Below are positions 1-18,100 of a DNA stretch of 64,000 nt, one piece after another. Both the position numbers and the translations under genes were made by a program. The notes under the pieces were generated by a model that was not told the DNA's origin, made no database searches, and saw nothing but the letters and a program-made list of their open reading frames with translations. Within the stretch, counting starts at the first letter, position 1. Each line of letters begins with the position of its first letter. Location: contig JAJNNQ010000001.1 of the NCBI GenBank assembly GCA_027886175.1, positions 10,002,501-10,066,500 on the forward strand, read 5' to 3'. This DNA is from Phylloscopus collybita (taxonomy: Eukaryota; Chordata; Aves; Passeriformes; Phylloscopidae).

Positions 1-47
1 GTATTTCAAACTGCTGATTGCTGTCTTGTCACCAAATACTTTTCTAG

Positions 48-3000
48 GGAAAAAGGAGGAACTGGAAACACTGAAAGGAGAACTGAATGACTCGAGGCAG
101 CAGCTTTACCTGGTGGAGCAGGTTGGTTTAGTGAAGCATATCCTTCTGGTCACTCTGGGAGTCTGTTGTTGCTCCAGTTTGTGTGGGCACAGCTCAACCT
201 CAGAGCCCTGCAGAGTTGAGAGCAGAGATTGCTTTATTGCCTTCTTCCTGCTGAGTCTGGAGTGGGTTTATTGTCTCTTCAGAAGAAGATAATTTAAAAA
301 CAGCCAACCAAGCAGCACCTTCTGGCTTTTTACCTGGTGTCTCCTTCTGTGTTAATTCACTCTGTGCCTGGTTTGAGTGGAAGGAACCCTGAGTGTGTCA
401 GGGACCAGCTCTGTTCTCTCAAACCCAAACCTTTGGGGCTGGTTCCTCTTCCCAGCTCCTCCTGCCACGTGCTTTTGTTTTCCATTGCAGGATCTGGAAA
501 AAAACTCCAGGCAGCAGGAGGAGCTGCTCAGAGAGCAGGCAGCCCTGAAGGAAGAGATCCGAGAATATTTCAGGAAACGCAGGGAATGCCAGGAGAGGCA
601 CAGGAAGAGAGAGAACCAACTGCAGCAGCTCCAGAAAAAGATTGAAGAGAAGGAAACAGAACTCGCCCAACAGGAAGTGGTAACGAGCCCCCTGACTTGC
701 CCCACTTCCTCCTGACCTTAAAAATAATTCAGGCCAAAAAGTCTGAGGTGTGAGTTTACAAATCATCACAAAAGCACAGACTGGAGTGGCCAAATTAGCT
801 GGGGTTGGGTGAGGAGTTTCAGCAAAGTGTTACCCAACAGCAAAACTGAGGGAGCTGTTCTGAAAATGAGAGAGGCAAGGACAATTGACAGACATTTTTT
901 GTCAGTAGGGACTGTTAGACTGCAGTTCTTTCCAACTGATGCTGTTTTGACTTCTCTCATGTCTCTTAGTGATGGTTTTTGTTCTCCCTGAGTTGGTGCT
1001 GCTTCATGCTCAGAGTGGGGGGTGTTTCTGGCAGGTTCTTCATCGCCTCAAGCAAAACTCCGAGCGTGAAGGGAAAAAACTGGAAGAATGTGCAGCTAAA
1101 GTGAAGGATCAGAAAATCCTGTTGGAAAAGGAACTAACAGATCAACAGAAGAAGCTGGAGCAGGCCATGGCTAAAGTCAGGCTGGCAGAAGAGAACCTTG
1201 GGAAGCTGGAGGAGTCCCGGTGTGCAGTTCTTGAAGAAACCATCAGAAAAAGCAGTAAGAGTCATTGCACAAATGAGCTGCCACCATCTCTGGGGGCTGA
1301 GGATAATGGCACAACAAATATTTTTGTTCATCTTGCTCGGGTTCTCGGTGTTTGGAAAATATCTGCTGTGTATGAAGTGGGCCAAGGTAAGCTTTTGCTA
1401 ATCAGAATTTTTCTTTTAAAAATGTTCATTCCAGAACATCAGCTGGCAGAAAAAGAATTACAGTTACAACAAAAAGACAGAGAAATACAGTGTCTTCAGA
1501 AAGAACTGGAGGTCTCCATGTCTGAGCTAAAGCAACTTCAAGGTCAGATAGTGTCAGAGAGGAGAGAAGCAGAAAAACAAATCTTGAGTCTGAAAGAAAC
1601 ACACAAAATGCAAAGGATGGAGCTTGAAAGCAAACTGCAAGTAAGTCCTTGCTGCATGGAGAATGTTTGGGGTTTGGGTTATTTTATTTTTGGGCTCTCT
1701 GACTGCAGTGCTCCATGTCCTTGGAGCCTTGTTCAGCTACACAGGAAAAGCCCTCAGGACTGGTGTTTGTAACCCAACTGTTCTGTGCTGCAGGTTAAAA
1801 CCCAGAACCTGGAAGAGAGACAAAGGGAAATGGAGAGTGCAGCAACCTTGCTTAACCTGGAGGTTGAAAATGAAATTCAGACAGAGTTTAGATCTTCACC
1901 CTCATCTTCTCCTGACACGTTGGAAGATTTGGAAATATCATTTGAAGAAAAGAGGAGTCTGCAGTGTGAGTGTGATAACTCAAAGACTGCTCCCTTCACT
2001 GCTGCTAGCAGACAGCTCCTCTCCTTGGAAGAAAAGTTCAATATTTCCAGAGTCTTCTTACTGGTAAAATGCTTTGGACAAGTAGCTGCTCCTGGTGCTG
2101 TGTTGGTCCCTCTGGCTGAATGTGCTTTTCTCTTTTCCCAAAGGATGAGCAGTGGCGGGGAGAGGCGCTCCGGGAGAAGCTGCAGCAGCATGAGGACAGG
2201 CTCAAGGTGCCACATCTGTGCCCCTCACATCCCTTGGGCCCCTTCAAAACATCATCTAAACAACCTGGGGTGGTGGGGATCCTCCAGCTCCACAAATCCA
2301 AAGAGAAGAGCTTTGGGTGGGAACAGCAAAAGCCTGGCTGTAGCAAGATGAGTAATTTTAATTGGTAGTTAATTGGATGTTGGAGTATTCTAACAAGATG
2401 CTCTCATTTATATCACCCCGTGGTATATCTACAACATGCCAGAGGAGTTCAGCACCACCTTAATCTCCAGGCTCAGTTAAAACATGGCCATCAAAACAGA
2501 ACTTACTTTTAAATAACTCTCAAACCCACTGCCCCCTGCTTGTGGTGTGAGACTCTTAGGGCTGACTTTACACAGTGTTGCCAATGCCTGGTGTGCCGGG
2601 CCTGGTGTGCCCAGCCCCAGTGTGCCCACCTCGGTGTGCCCAGCCTGGTGTGACCCAGCCTGCTGTGCCCAGCCCGGTGTGCCCAGCCTGGTGTGACCCA
2701 GCCTGGTGTGACCCAGCCTGCTGTGCTTCTCCCCAGTGTGCCCAGCCCCAGTGTGCCCAGCTCGGTGTGCCCCCACTGGTGTGCCCAGCCTGGTGTGCCC
2801 CTCCCCAGTGTGCCCAGCCTGGTGTGACCCAGCCTGGTGTGATCCAGCCTGGTGTGCCCTCCCTGGTGTGCCCAGCTCAGTGTGCCCCAGCCTGGTGTGC
2901 CCCTCCCCAGTGTGCCCAGCCTGGTGTGACCCAGCTCGGTGTGCCCCTCCCTGGTGTGCCCTCCCTGGTGTGACCCAGCCCGGTGTGCCCTCCCTGGTGT

Positions 3001-3715
3001 GACCCAGCCCGGTGTGCCCAGCCCCAGTGTGCCCAGCCTGGTGTGACCCAGCCCCAGTGTGCCCCTCCCCGGCGTGCCCTTCCCAGTGTGCCCAGCCCGC
3101 TGTTCCACTCCCCGGTGTGCCCTCCCCGGTGTGCCCAGCCCCGGTGTGCCCAGCCCCGGTGTGCCCCTCCCTGCTCTGCCCCTCCCCGCTGTGCCCCTAA
3201 GGTCCCGCTGTGCCCCTCCCCGTGTGTTGCAGGCGCAGCTGCGGCGCTGCCTGGCCAAGCAGGCCGAGGTGCTGCTGCAGGGGAAGCGGCAGACGGCCGG
3301 GAGCCTGCACAGCCTCCAGCGCCAGCTCCAGGTGCTGGATGACCTGGTCAGCAGCCCTGCTACAGATTCCCTCTTCCTGCCCAGCAGCCCCAGCCTGGGA
3401 TCTCTTCACGGTGCTCTGAATGTAACAAAAGCTCAGGTAACGTGCTGCTGCGGGCCAGAATTCGGATTTGGGGGGTTTGTAATGGTTCTGCTCTCACTGG
3501 GAGTGGTTACAGCCACGTGCTGCCTCTCTGTGAGGCTGGGCAGGGCTTTCTGAAGGTGGTGATCACACCCTACCCCTGCTCTGCAGTACCTGGTGCCTTT
3601 GGAGAGGCTGAGCTTTCCTGACGGTGGTTTGGGGGTTTCACAGGTCCCCAGCAGGCCGGGAAGCACGTTGGGATCGCCAGTGCTGCATTCCAGCTTCCAA
3701 GGAATCTCTCGGTGA
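48..3715 (+). CDS. CNTRL: Centriolin, C-terminal coding exons (5' part outside window)
   Basis: Eight coding exons join in phase with GT-AG borders: 48-121, 491-679, 1035-1254, 1435-1640, 1794-2063, 2144-2206, 3233-3436 and 3644-3715 (stop TGA 3713-3715). The product is almost all heptad-like coiled coil rich in Glu, Lys, Gln and Leu, for example residues starting DLEKNSRQQEELLREQ in the second exon, followed by a Ser/Pro-rich, non-coiled tail (SSPATDSLFLPSSPSLGS) in the last two exons. Centriolin is a large centriolar and midbody coiled-coil protein needed for abscission. I name it from coiled-coil character plus its place directly before RAB14, GSN and STOM, as in other amniotes; a coiled coil alone would not fix the name. 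The donor of exon 2144-2206 (AAG|GTGCCA) is weak. The terminal exon could be longer through splicing at a GT at 3723, but the frame already stops at 3715. Confidence 0.85.
2580..3225. repeat. GC-rich minisatellite inside a CNTRL intron
   Basis: Some 40-45 imperfect tandem copies of a 14-15 nt unit of the type GGTGTGCCCAGCCT fill most of the intron between exons 2144-2206 and 3233-3436. Variants alternate CCCAGCC, ACCCAGCC and CCCTCCCC. The array ends within about 10 nt of the acceptor of the next exon. Because many units are 15 nt, several frames stay open through the array on both strands; these are not genes. Confidence 0.95.
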
Positions 3716-4233
3716 AGGCAGAGGTGAGATGTGGCTTCAGGCCAGTTCCAACTCCCAGAGACACGAGTGGCTTCCCAGACCACACTGCTCCTTCTGCTTC
3801 AGCTTTGTGTGTGGTGCAGAAGTGAGAGCTGCTGGGAGCTCTCCTGGGACACGGAGTTACTGCTGCAGAAATTGTTGCCATCCCTGGTCTTTCAGGAACT
3901 TTCCTGGTCCAACTGTTCAGCCCCATGGCTGAACCTCTGGGACAGCTGGTTCCACACCAGCCTGGTACAAAAGTGTTCTTTTTTAACGGTTTAAGGTACA
4001 AATGTTACTTGAAAAGTGGCTTCACTTTAAAAGCAAAGCCCAAAGGACATCCACAGCTTGGACAGGGGCCCTCAGGTGCCACCTCTGAAGAGTTCTCCTA
4101 CCTCACTGGGGGAGCCTTGTCTGGGAAGGCCTTTGCCACCACTCACAAACAGCTGCTGCAAGGCCTGTGCTGTGAAGGTTTTGTACAATTGACAACAGGT
4201 TTTTTATATGTTGGTTTGTTTTTTTTAAAAAAA

Positions 4234-4239
4234 AATAAA
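4234..4239 (+). terminator. CNTRL: CNTRL polyadenylation signal (proximal)
   Basis: AATAAA lies in an A/T-rich stretch about 520 nt after the CNTRL stop codon. Confidence 0.5.
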
Positions 4240-4374
4240 TGCATATTTAAACATGTCCAAACCAACCTATTTAAGTGTTCAGCTAGTGGCCACTAAAGAG
4301 ACCTTGTTACAAGGCCTGATCTGTTGCCAAACGCACGGAGGTTTAAAATACAATTATTTTGGATACTTCTTTAC

Positions 4375-4380
4375 AATAAA
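4375..4380 (+). terminator. CNTRL: CNTRL polyadenylation signal (distal)
   Basis: A second AATAAA lies about 660 nt after the stop and is followed by a TG/T-rich stretch (ctgttgtgattgatg), the usual downstream element. It is at least as good a candidate as the proximal site. Confidence 0.5.
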
Positions 4381-5030
4381 CTGTTGTGATTGATGCTTTT
4401 ATCCGGGAATGGTTGCAGATTCTTTCCCTTAAAGCTGTTCTCCAGGACCCTGGCACAGCCCTGGACAGTGACAATGCTCTGAGTGCTGGGGCTGCTCCTT
4501 GCAGGAACGTGTCCAACACTGGCATTTCTGTCCTTGTCCCTCTTCCTCTCCTGAGGCTTGGCTGCAGCACTTGTCTGACCCAGGTGGATACAGACAATGG
4601 TTTCTTAACAAAACTACAATCAACTTACTCTCTACTTAGTAGAGGAAAAGGCACTTTGTAAATCCTTCAGGGGGCAGGACAAGGCACAGGCCAGTGGCTG
4701 TGCAGGGATTGTCCCAGCCCTCCCCACCCTTTCCCAGGGATGGGCTTTGGCATCAGTCTCAGTCTGGCCCTTTCTCATCCTCATTAAAGATAACATTTTT
4801 CTATGCAGCCATTGTCAGAGTTCACTGGGAACACCCAGCCCTGCTTCCCTTGCAGAGCAGCTCTGGAAACCACTGGCACATTCCTCTGGGAAACTCTGTG
4901 AAGTTTGTAGTGAGTAAGGCCCAGGGTGAAGGTTGACACAAATCCCAGCATCCCAAGGAACTCTTCCCCCCTCCCAGGTCCCACCCTCACCACAAAGGGC
5001 CAGAGCAAGTAACACACAGCAGGGAGGTTT
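4381..5030. other. Tail-to-tail interval between CNTRL and RAB14
   Basis: About 650 nt separate the last CNTRL polyadenylation signal from the distal RAB14 signal on the other strand. I see no coding exon, RNA gene or recognisable repeat here. Read-through transcripts of the two genes would be complementary over this stretch. Confidence 0.5.
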
Positions 5031-5046
5031 ATCTAGATACAGGTAC

Positions 5047-5052
5047 TTTATT
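5047..5052 (-). terminator. RAB14: RAB14 polyadenylation signal (distal)
   Basis: TTTATT on the + strand reads AATAAA on the RAB14 strand. It would give a 3' UTR of about 1.8 kb. A second copy at 5402-5407 would give a shorter one of about 1.4 kb. Confidence 0.5.
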
Positions 5053-5401
5053 TACAAATATTTAGATTAATAGCATTGTTACATCAAATGAGGAGTACAG
5101 CAGTCCAAACAGATCCTTTCTGTGACAGAAACAATAAGACCTACTGTAACTTACTCTGGGAGTACAGGTATTGCACCTCAACAAGCTGTAGTCATTACAA
5201 CACTGACTTCACATCAGCAGCAGGTCGTGGTCCCTGGGCAAACCCTGGTGCAGCCTTGGGTTAAGCAGGATGCAGGAGCTGGAGATCTTGAACATACCCA
5301 TCTACTGAGGAACAGGAGTTAAAAAAGGACTAACCAGACAAAACAAAGGGACAGCACACGAGTTACCCAAATTCTATTGTCTGCACATTCCAGTTTTGGC
5401 T

Positions 5402-5407
5402 TTTATT
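5402..5407 (-). terminator. RAB14: RAB14 polyadenylation signal (alternative)
   Basis: AATAAA on the - strand, about 1.4 kb after the RAB14 stop codon. Alternative use with the 5047 signal is inferred, not shown. Confidence 0.35.
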
Positions 5408-6820
5408 TAACATTGACTGTACAATACTCTGGTACCACTGGTTACTTACAAGTCTGAACATTGTAGAGTTTTAGTGTCTAGAGAGGAATTTTCAGACTAC
5501 TTTGTATTTGAAACGTTACTGTAAGCCTGAAGTGGGACACTGGATCGTGGTTAAGCACTTACCCCCTTCCATTTTTAAACCTTGTGATGTTTTCCAAGTG
5601 AAGCTGCACAAGGAGCCAGAGTAAAACCCCACCTTAGTGCAGCAACACCCCCACAGGCAGGGTCACCACGTGACACCCCCTCACACACAGGCTGTGGCAC
5701 CCCAGGAAGGATGTGTACTTGAAGGCTTGAAGCAAAACCCTTTAAAAAAAACCCCTCACACAGCTCTGTTAAAAAATACAAGAGTAGTTAAAAATCCCTA
5801 GAGCACACGTTGTTGTTCCAACTGTCCCGTTCAGCCTCTGCCCAGTCCCAAAGTTACAGGTACAAAAGCGGGAGGTGTGCGAGAGCCCGGCCACGGCTGA
5901 AGCCCGAGAATGCCAAAGAGAAGCAGGCAGAGCACTGCTGAGTGCAGAGGGGAGCATTGCACAGTGCAGAATGAGAGCCACACCCCACTAGTGTTAATGT
6001 CTGTGTCCCCAGCACCGTGGGGACCCTGCCAGTGACACCCAGCAGCTGCAGCCCCAGCTGGGCTGTGCTGCCAACGGGGGCACAGAGAGCTCAGACTGTA
6101 CAAACAGGGGGGTTCTTACACACTGCTCTAATGCCAGGCATCATTTTCTTCATTAAAATCATATACACAGGATGTATTTAACTGTTAGCTCAGTTCCTTC
6201 AAATTTTATACATATTTACGTTCTGTTAACAAAGGTAAAGGATAAAAGTGGCAAAAAAAATTTGACGTAAAGCTATTGAGCACAAGAATGAACAGATCGC
6301 TTCCCTGCGCCACCCCGACCCCAGCACATCCCACAGGGAATTCTTCCAACAAAAGCACATCATTACAGAGCCCCTCGCTACCATTGGAAGTCATTTCACA
6401 GCAAAAACTTATCCTTTACTACTGACAGCTCGAACAGTTAGAGGTGGGGAAGAAAGGCCAAAGAACCATAAAATAAACCATACAAGACAAAGCCCTGCGA
6501 AAGTGTAAAATCAGGAGTCCAGCATCAGTGCTCAGTTTAAATTATGTATCCGTGACACTATCACAAGGACAATCAAGGAAAAAAAAAAAAAAAAAAAAAA
6601 AAAAACAACTAGATTTACCATGCAGGAGAGGTTTTATTACTCTACTTGCCTTTTGATAACCTGATTACATCTAAAGTTGTTTAGCAGTTTAGTACTGTGT
6701 TAAACTTGTCTCAGAGTTTTAATTAAACCCAGTAAGATGTACAGAAGATGGGGAAGCGGTCAAAAGCACCACTCCCTAGAGCCAGAGGTGAGGGGGTCAG
6801 GAGGAGCCACGGAGGGGTCA

Positions 6821-12145
<5,325 letters not shown>

Positions 12146-12152
12146 TGTGGCA
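12146..12152 (-). other. RAB14: RAB14 exon 2, 5' UTR part and acceptor
   Basis: Seven untranslated bases lie between the acceptor (TTTTAG on the - strand, after a T-rich tract) and the ATG. This shows that the first exon is non-coding and lies upstream. Confidence 0.85.
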
Positions 12153-15100
12153 CTAAAATAAAAAAACAGAACATGTCAGAACTGATACTTGTTCCCTCAA
12201 GGGGACCCAATTTATCCAGTTTAGTTCATATAAACAAAAAAACAAAAATCCCTTTCTCTTCCTCTCTCCCCCAACCACCCTTTCATTCTCAGTTCAGATT
12301 TGTGTAGTTCCCCCAAGTCACCAAATCAGAGGCACAGCCAGCAAAGTTTGCTCTGAGCCTGTCAGTAAGGCCTCCAAGTAGAAACACTCTGGGGTTGTAC
12401 TGAGAATCAATTTGATCCAGAAAGACTTAAAGCTGTTGAAAAGCTCAGTCCCTCCCTGCTCTGCAGTCACTGCCAGACCAGCACACACCCGCCAAAGAGC
12501 TGATGTATGAACCGAAAATAAAACCTGACTCCAGCACAAAATCTGAAGATTTAACAAAACCAGCAAGTTGGAACTATTACCACACGCTTTTGAGACTTGC
12601 AACAGCAACAAAGGAAGCAGTGCAGCTTGCAGCAAACAGCTAAGATTTAAAAGAATGCTGTAGTAGCTTTAACTGGGGCCTGGGGTGCTGCTTGTCCACG
12701 CTGGAAAAGCAGTGCAAGCCACAAATCAGATGTTCAGGAAGTTGGTTAACATCTCTGTGGCTTTGTCAGCATGGCAGTGTTACAGCAAGGCTGCTGAGCA
12801 GTTTCTCTTTTTTAAAGGCAGTCAAAGTACTTCTAACATTCAGAATTCCCCTAAATGTAGAGGGAATTAGAACTGGCTTTGGCTGTTTAAATCTGCAAGG
12901 AGTAAAAGCTGATTTACTAACTAACACGTCAGTTAGCCAGGATTACACATCTGTACGGGCCAGATGTTGCCAGGTAACATTAAAGGTGAAAAATGCCTGC
13001 TTTTGTCCCAGGCTTTAAGTTTAACTGGATCCTCTGATCAGTTAAGCAAGTGGAAAATTTCTAGCAGGAATTCAGCACTTCCCTTGCTGCTCCTGCAGGG
13101 CAGATAGCCAGCCATTACAAACACATGGTACTCCTTACAAGGAACACTGCTGGAGCCTAGAAAGATTTTCATTAGGTCATGTGTCATTCACATGACAAAT
13201 GAAACCAACACTGGAAAGAAATACAAACAGAGGAAAGCTTACAGGCCTGGGACTTTTCTCAAAAGCACAGCACTGTTCCTTGAACCACAATTAATCCCTC
13301 TCAGTGAACTGCAGTCATAAGAAAGGTGAACAAATCTCGTTCCCAGCACAGAGGGAGCAGCCTCCGCTTTGCAGCGCTGAGATTTGAGGCAAACACGCTT
13401 ATCTAGACCTTGGAGGGGAACAGCTCCCCGAGCAGCTCAGAAGGGTTTACTGAGTGCCAGGCGCTGCTCTGCACCTCATCTTCCCTCCACGCCTGGCTCA
13501 GGAGATGGAAACACTCGGTCCTTCTATCCCAAGCAGTACACAGAGCTCCTCTGCTAGTTCCTAGAGACACACACTCTTCTGTTATAAGCCAAGTTTATTC
13601 CAAGATAGGAAATAAAGTGATAATTTTGGACACTAATTCACCAAGCAAGCCAGCAGCTTTATTGCCTTATTTCCTGGAAGATTCCAGAGTCACAGTACCA
13701 GCTTCAACAGGTTATTTTCAACAGCAGTAAATAAAGACAAGTCACTGCTCCATATTGAGTTCCAAACAAATGTGTCACTGTGGAAACATCCAGTCCTTCA
13801 AGTTTCCTGAACATCTTCACACATTATGTTCCTTTTCTTCTGCAGCATGTCCCAGCACAGTAAACTGGGCACACAAAGCACGTGTTCCTGCAGGACACTT
13901 CACCTGCCACCTCCTTCCTGGGCAGAGGCAGGAGCAGCACACCCACAGCTCAGCTCCACTGGATGGCACACAGGGCTAAACTGGGGGTCTGTGAAGGAAC
14001 TGGAAGTATAAAAGCTTGAAAAAAACTGATTTATACATGCAAGCACTTCAGGAGTAGAGCAGGAACTGCCCTGTTTTCCACAGAAAACACCTGGGTGCTA
14101 AAGCCACAAGACACCAAGAGCACCAATATGCACCCAAGATCTCCTGTGCATTCTGAGGATGGAAATATGCAGTAACTTATGCTGTTAAAAACCCCAACCA
14201 AACCAACCAGCACCATGAACTCCAAGACAGGGCACCAACCCCTTGTGTGGCAATGCAATCTGCAGAAGCCTGTGTGCCCTCCCAAGACCAGGAGGCCAAG
14301 AAGGCCAAGTACTCCCAAACACAGGGAAGTTTCATGTTTCTGAGCACATGACTTTAGGATATCACTGGGTGGTAAACAATGTTGTCCTGCTCTGCTGTTG
14401 CAACCAAGAGGGAAATGCATCCTGGTATCCAAGTCTGGAAAGTGAGGAGGACTTTTTTTTAAAGCATGGACAAACTGGGAACTCAGTGCAGTCTCTGTCA
14501 CAAACTGAAACTGAAGTGAGTCTCAACTAAATATTCATTGCTAAACATACAGCTCTGTTTATTTGTCAGACTGTTTCTGCTTACTGAGATATGTCCATTT
14601 TCATTATGGCCTCTACGTAAAAAAAGCCTTAACTATGCTATTTCAATACAAAAAATACTGGTATTACATTTATTCCAAGGGTCACATTACAGAAAAGATT
14701 CTGAAATACCCTGAACCATCAGTAAAGGTCAGGAATCTTTTCTGGAGAACAGATGCAAGCAATACTAAAACAAGCAAATAACAAACTTCAAAACACTCAA
14801 ATTCCAATAAGGATTAGCAGGAATTCAAACTGTACTCAGATCTTGGAATAAAAGTGATATTCCACAAGGACTCTGGGCTGAAGGAGAAAAAAAAAATGCA
14901 ACCAACTAAACACAGAAACCCTGCTGAGAATTCAGCCTTGGAAAACTGACCACCTCAGCATTTACTGCAGACTAAAGAAGGAAGTCCAGACAAGAACAGG
15001 GCACAACAGGGGTCAGTAAATTCTCAACAATCAGCTACATGTCAATGCAAGGGGTTGATGTGTTGATAGCCATCATCTGTCTGTAGGAACTCGAGTTCTG

Positions 15101-18100
15101 CCTCCACCCTCTCTGTTCCAGACACGGGAATCTCAACCATTCCAATATGGGGGGATGGGGCTTTCCTCCTGGGAGAGCAAGAACTGCAGGGCTGAGAAAG
15201 CTGCACATAAATATCCACAGCTCAGCCTCGGCCACTGCTGGCTTTGTGCACTATGACATCAAAGTTAATCACCCATGAGTTTACTGTTAACAGAAAGCAG
15301 AAGTTTAGTCTGGGAGCTTGGCCTACCTGCCATCCCTCTTCCAGGAAAGTCTGCCAGCTCGGTTTTGGCTCCCTTCTCCCAGGTAAGGCATTATTGCAGG
15401 ATGGCCACTGGCCAGAGGATCTCACTAAGCACAGATTTCTGCTCATTTCAAAGCCTATACAATTCACGTCTGTATTACATTAAGACTGGAAATTTTACAG
15501 TGAGCAGTGTCGCCAAATCCATTTCCCATACATCAACTTCTTCCTTAGAGACTTTTTTTTTTTAATATAAAGATGATCTTAATGAGACACCACTACATCT
15601 ACATCTTCTCCTCTAATCAACAAGCACTACACAGATATTTAGAAATGTCACTGAAGCCTTATTTCAAGTATCAGCTACATCTGTACTCCCTGAGATAAGA
15701 CTGTTCTGGGCACGCTGCTGTAACATTATCACAATAACACAACTGTAAATATCAGATTCATACCAGCCTCTCTGAGACCTGTGCAGTTCCTTCCAGCTCA
15801 AGGACACAGTTTTAACTCTTCACTGGAGATCATTTGCATTGAGAAATTTTATATCTTTATGCTCAACAAGAAGCAGGTGCATTATGAAGGGAAACCAGAG
15901 GGTTTATTAGACACTGCTGTGGTTCATACCATCAGGTGATGGATGGTCCATGTGCAGGGATGAGACCTGGGGAAAAAACTGCCACCCCCAAACTCAGCAC
16001 TGCCCAGTTGTTACTGGTTCCCTGCACACCACAGCATTCTGCAGGGAAGCACTGGTTAGTTCCTCTGAAGCAAAAGGTATTTTGCAGTCCATCTGGGCAG
16101 CCAAGTGTTCTGTGCATCACTCTCCAGGGATGTGCAGCAGGAAAAGCTCTCACAGTTGAAGCTGCAGATTTACTCGGATGTTAATTAACAGACAACATTA
16201 AGATTGATAAGGGGGGGCGGAGCTGGAGAGAGGTGGAATTGTTTCATTTCATAATTGCACTTTTCCCCTGATAAGGACTTTTGTCAAGCACACAGAACAA
16301 TGTGGTTCAACTGGTACCTTACTTCAGCAGGCTACTAGGAGCAGTCTGAGAGTGCTTCAGTTATGGTCACCTGTAAGATCACAGCACACTGAAGGAAACA
16401 ACAGTTCTGGTATCAATTCATTTACCCAAGCACTGAATTCCCATTGGTGTGTTGTCCACAGCAAGCTATGAGGCCCACTACAATTAAATTCCACTGTGGT
16501 TCTCTGGCTTTCACACACCAAGGACATTCAGGTCTTCCCAAACCACATCAACATCTCGGCCCTCTTTAAGATGATGCTCTGCAGCCATCCTGCTCTGCTT
16601 ATTTATTCATTTCTGCAGGCTTGGCTTTACAAAGCCCTGCTGAGCCTGATCCCTGAGGAGTCTGAGCCTGCTGCAGCCTTCACACCTGTCTGACAACATC
16701 ACTTGTTGCTGGCCAGTTCCTTACTCATCCCTCAGCTCTCCCAGAGTCCTCCTGCCCAGCTTCCCCCACTTGGATTTCACCAAAGCATCCAACCAGCACA
16801 AGACAGGAAATTTGGCTGAGCTGATCTCTGATCACCCAGCCCCCTCTGTGAGCTGCTGTCCAGAATCATTCTGCACTTTCCTTACTCTTCCCATCTCCAG
16901 CTACTCCTTCCCTGACAGCACACAAGGCCTGCAGGCTCTGGGGCTCAGACTGCAGCCCTGCAGAGCCCTTTCCAGGCTGTTCCTGAAGAAATGCATTTGA
17001 TATATTCCTTAACACCTTAACCCAGCCTGAGGCCTAGGAGGTTTCTCTAAAGGCTTCACAGGCCTTCACTTCTTCCTCCTACAGGAGAATTTCGTTTTTC
17101 TTTTTAAATCAAAGCTACATATCACACTACCTTCACTTTCTGACTTTCCTCACCAGCTCCCCAGTCACACCCATGTTGTCCTGGTTATCCCTCTACTGGT
17201 TTCACATCCTGATTCATTAAGTTACTCCATTTTGCTTCCTGAACTTCCTGCATTTATATGTGCACACCTCAGTTCTCCCTAACCACACCCCAACAGCAGA
17301 GCTGAACTAACCACTGCCTGCCTGTCCTCATCAGCTCGAGCACCTCCTGCCATGTCCCTCCTCTCAGCCACCCTTTATCCACTCGTGTTTCCTCAGTTAT
17401 CCTACTCTCCTCTTCCTACAGAACACTCCAACCTGTAGCACATGTCTGTTGATAGTTTGGGGCAGTACACACACAACCAGAAGAGTTTTCTGTCACTCCA
17501 ACAAATCAGAGCGCTCTGGAGTCATCACCTTGGAAAACACAGACCTTTTAGATAAATATTAACTAAGATCCACCTCCTGTTTCAGGAAAATACAGCAAAA
17601 CAAAAATCAATCTTAAGCAGGTTTCATTAGATGCCTAGGAGTGAGCAGGTAATTTAAAAATATTATTTACATTTTACATGCCAGTACCTCCAGTAGAACA
17701 GGTTTGTTTCCAAACTGCTGTCCTTCATAAGAACTCCATTTTTTTTATTTGTAATATGGAAAAGAGGAACTTCTTCCTTCCATTCAGATTTATGCCATTT
17801 TCAAATCCCTAGGAGAAGCTAGCAAATTCCTATCTAAACCATATTAAGTTGTGACATTTAATATTGAAATTCCCCAAGGTTTGTATTTTCTTCCCATTCC
17901 CGAGTAATGCCCAAGCACCAGGGCCCCTCAGCCCAAACCATGCAGGAATCAACCCCTGTTATTCACAGGATAACATCTGGCTCTGGGAAAAGATGTGGTG
18001 ACTTGGGCTCTGATGTGATTCAGGATACAGCCAACCTGAGTGAATCCTGTTCATTAAAGGGCTCTGTTACCTCTGGAAAACATCCCAACAACACGGATCT

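Larger units (their letters stand above)
3716..4400 (+). other. CNTRL: CNTRL 3' UTR
   Basis: This is the non-coding sequence after the TGA at 3713-3715, running to the polyadenylation signals at 4234 or 4375. No conserved reading frame is seen. The boundary depends on which polyadenylation signal is used. Confidence 0.6.
5030..6820 (-). other. RAB14: RAB14 3' UTR
   Basis: This is non-coding sequence after the RAB14 stop (TAG, plus-strand cta 6821-6823). It is A/T-rich and contains a run of 27 A on the + strand (6579-6605), which would be U27 in the RAB14 mRNA. RAB14 has a long 3' UTR in other vertebrates, which agrees with the absence of other exons here. Confidence 0.65.

Noticed and set aside
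1255..1402. Open continuation of the CNTRL exon past 1254 to a GTAAGC at 1387
   Set aside because: The donor at 1254/1255 (AGCA|GTAAGA) joins in phase to the coiled-coil exon at 1435, while the continuation loses the coiled-coil pattern.
2509..3258. 249-codon open frame on the - strand with a pentapeptide-like Gly/Thr/Pro-rich repeat
   Set aside because: It is the CNTRL intron minisatellite read in one frame. Units near 15 nt keep several frames open on both strands, and it overlaps a true CNTRL exon.
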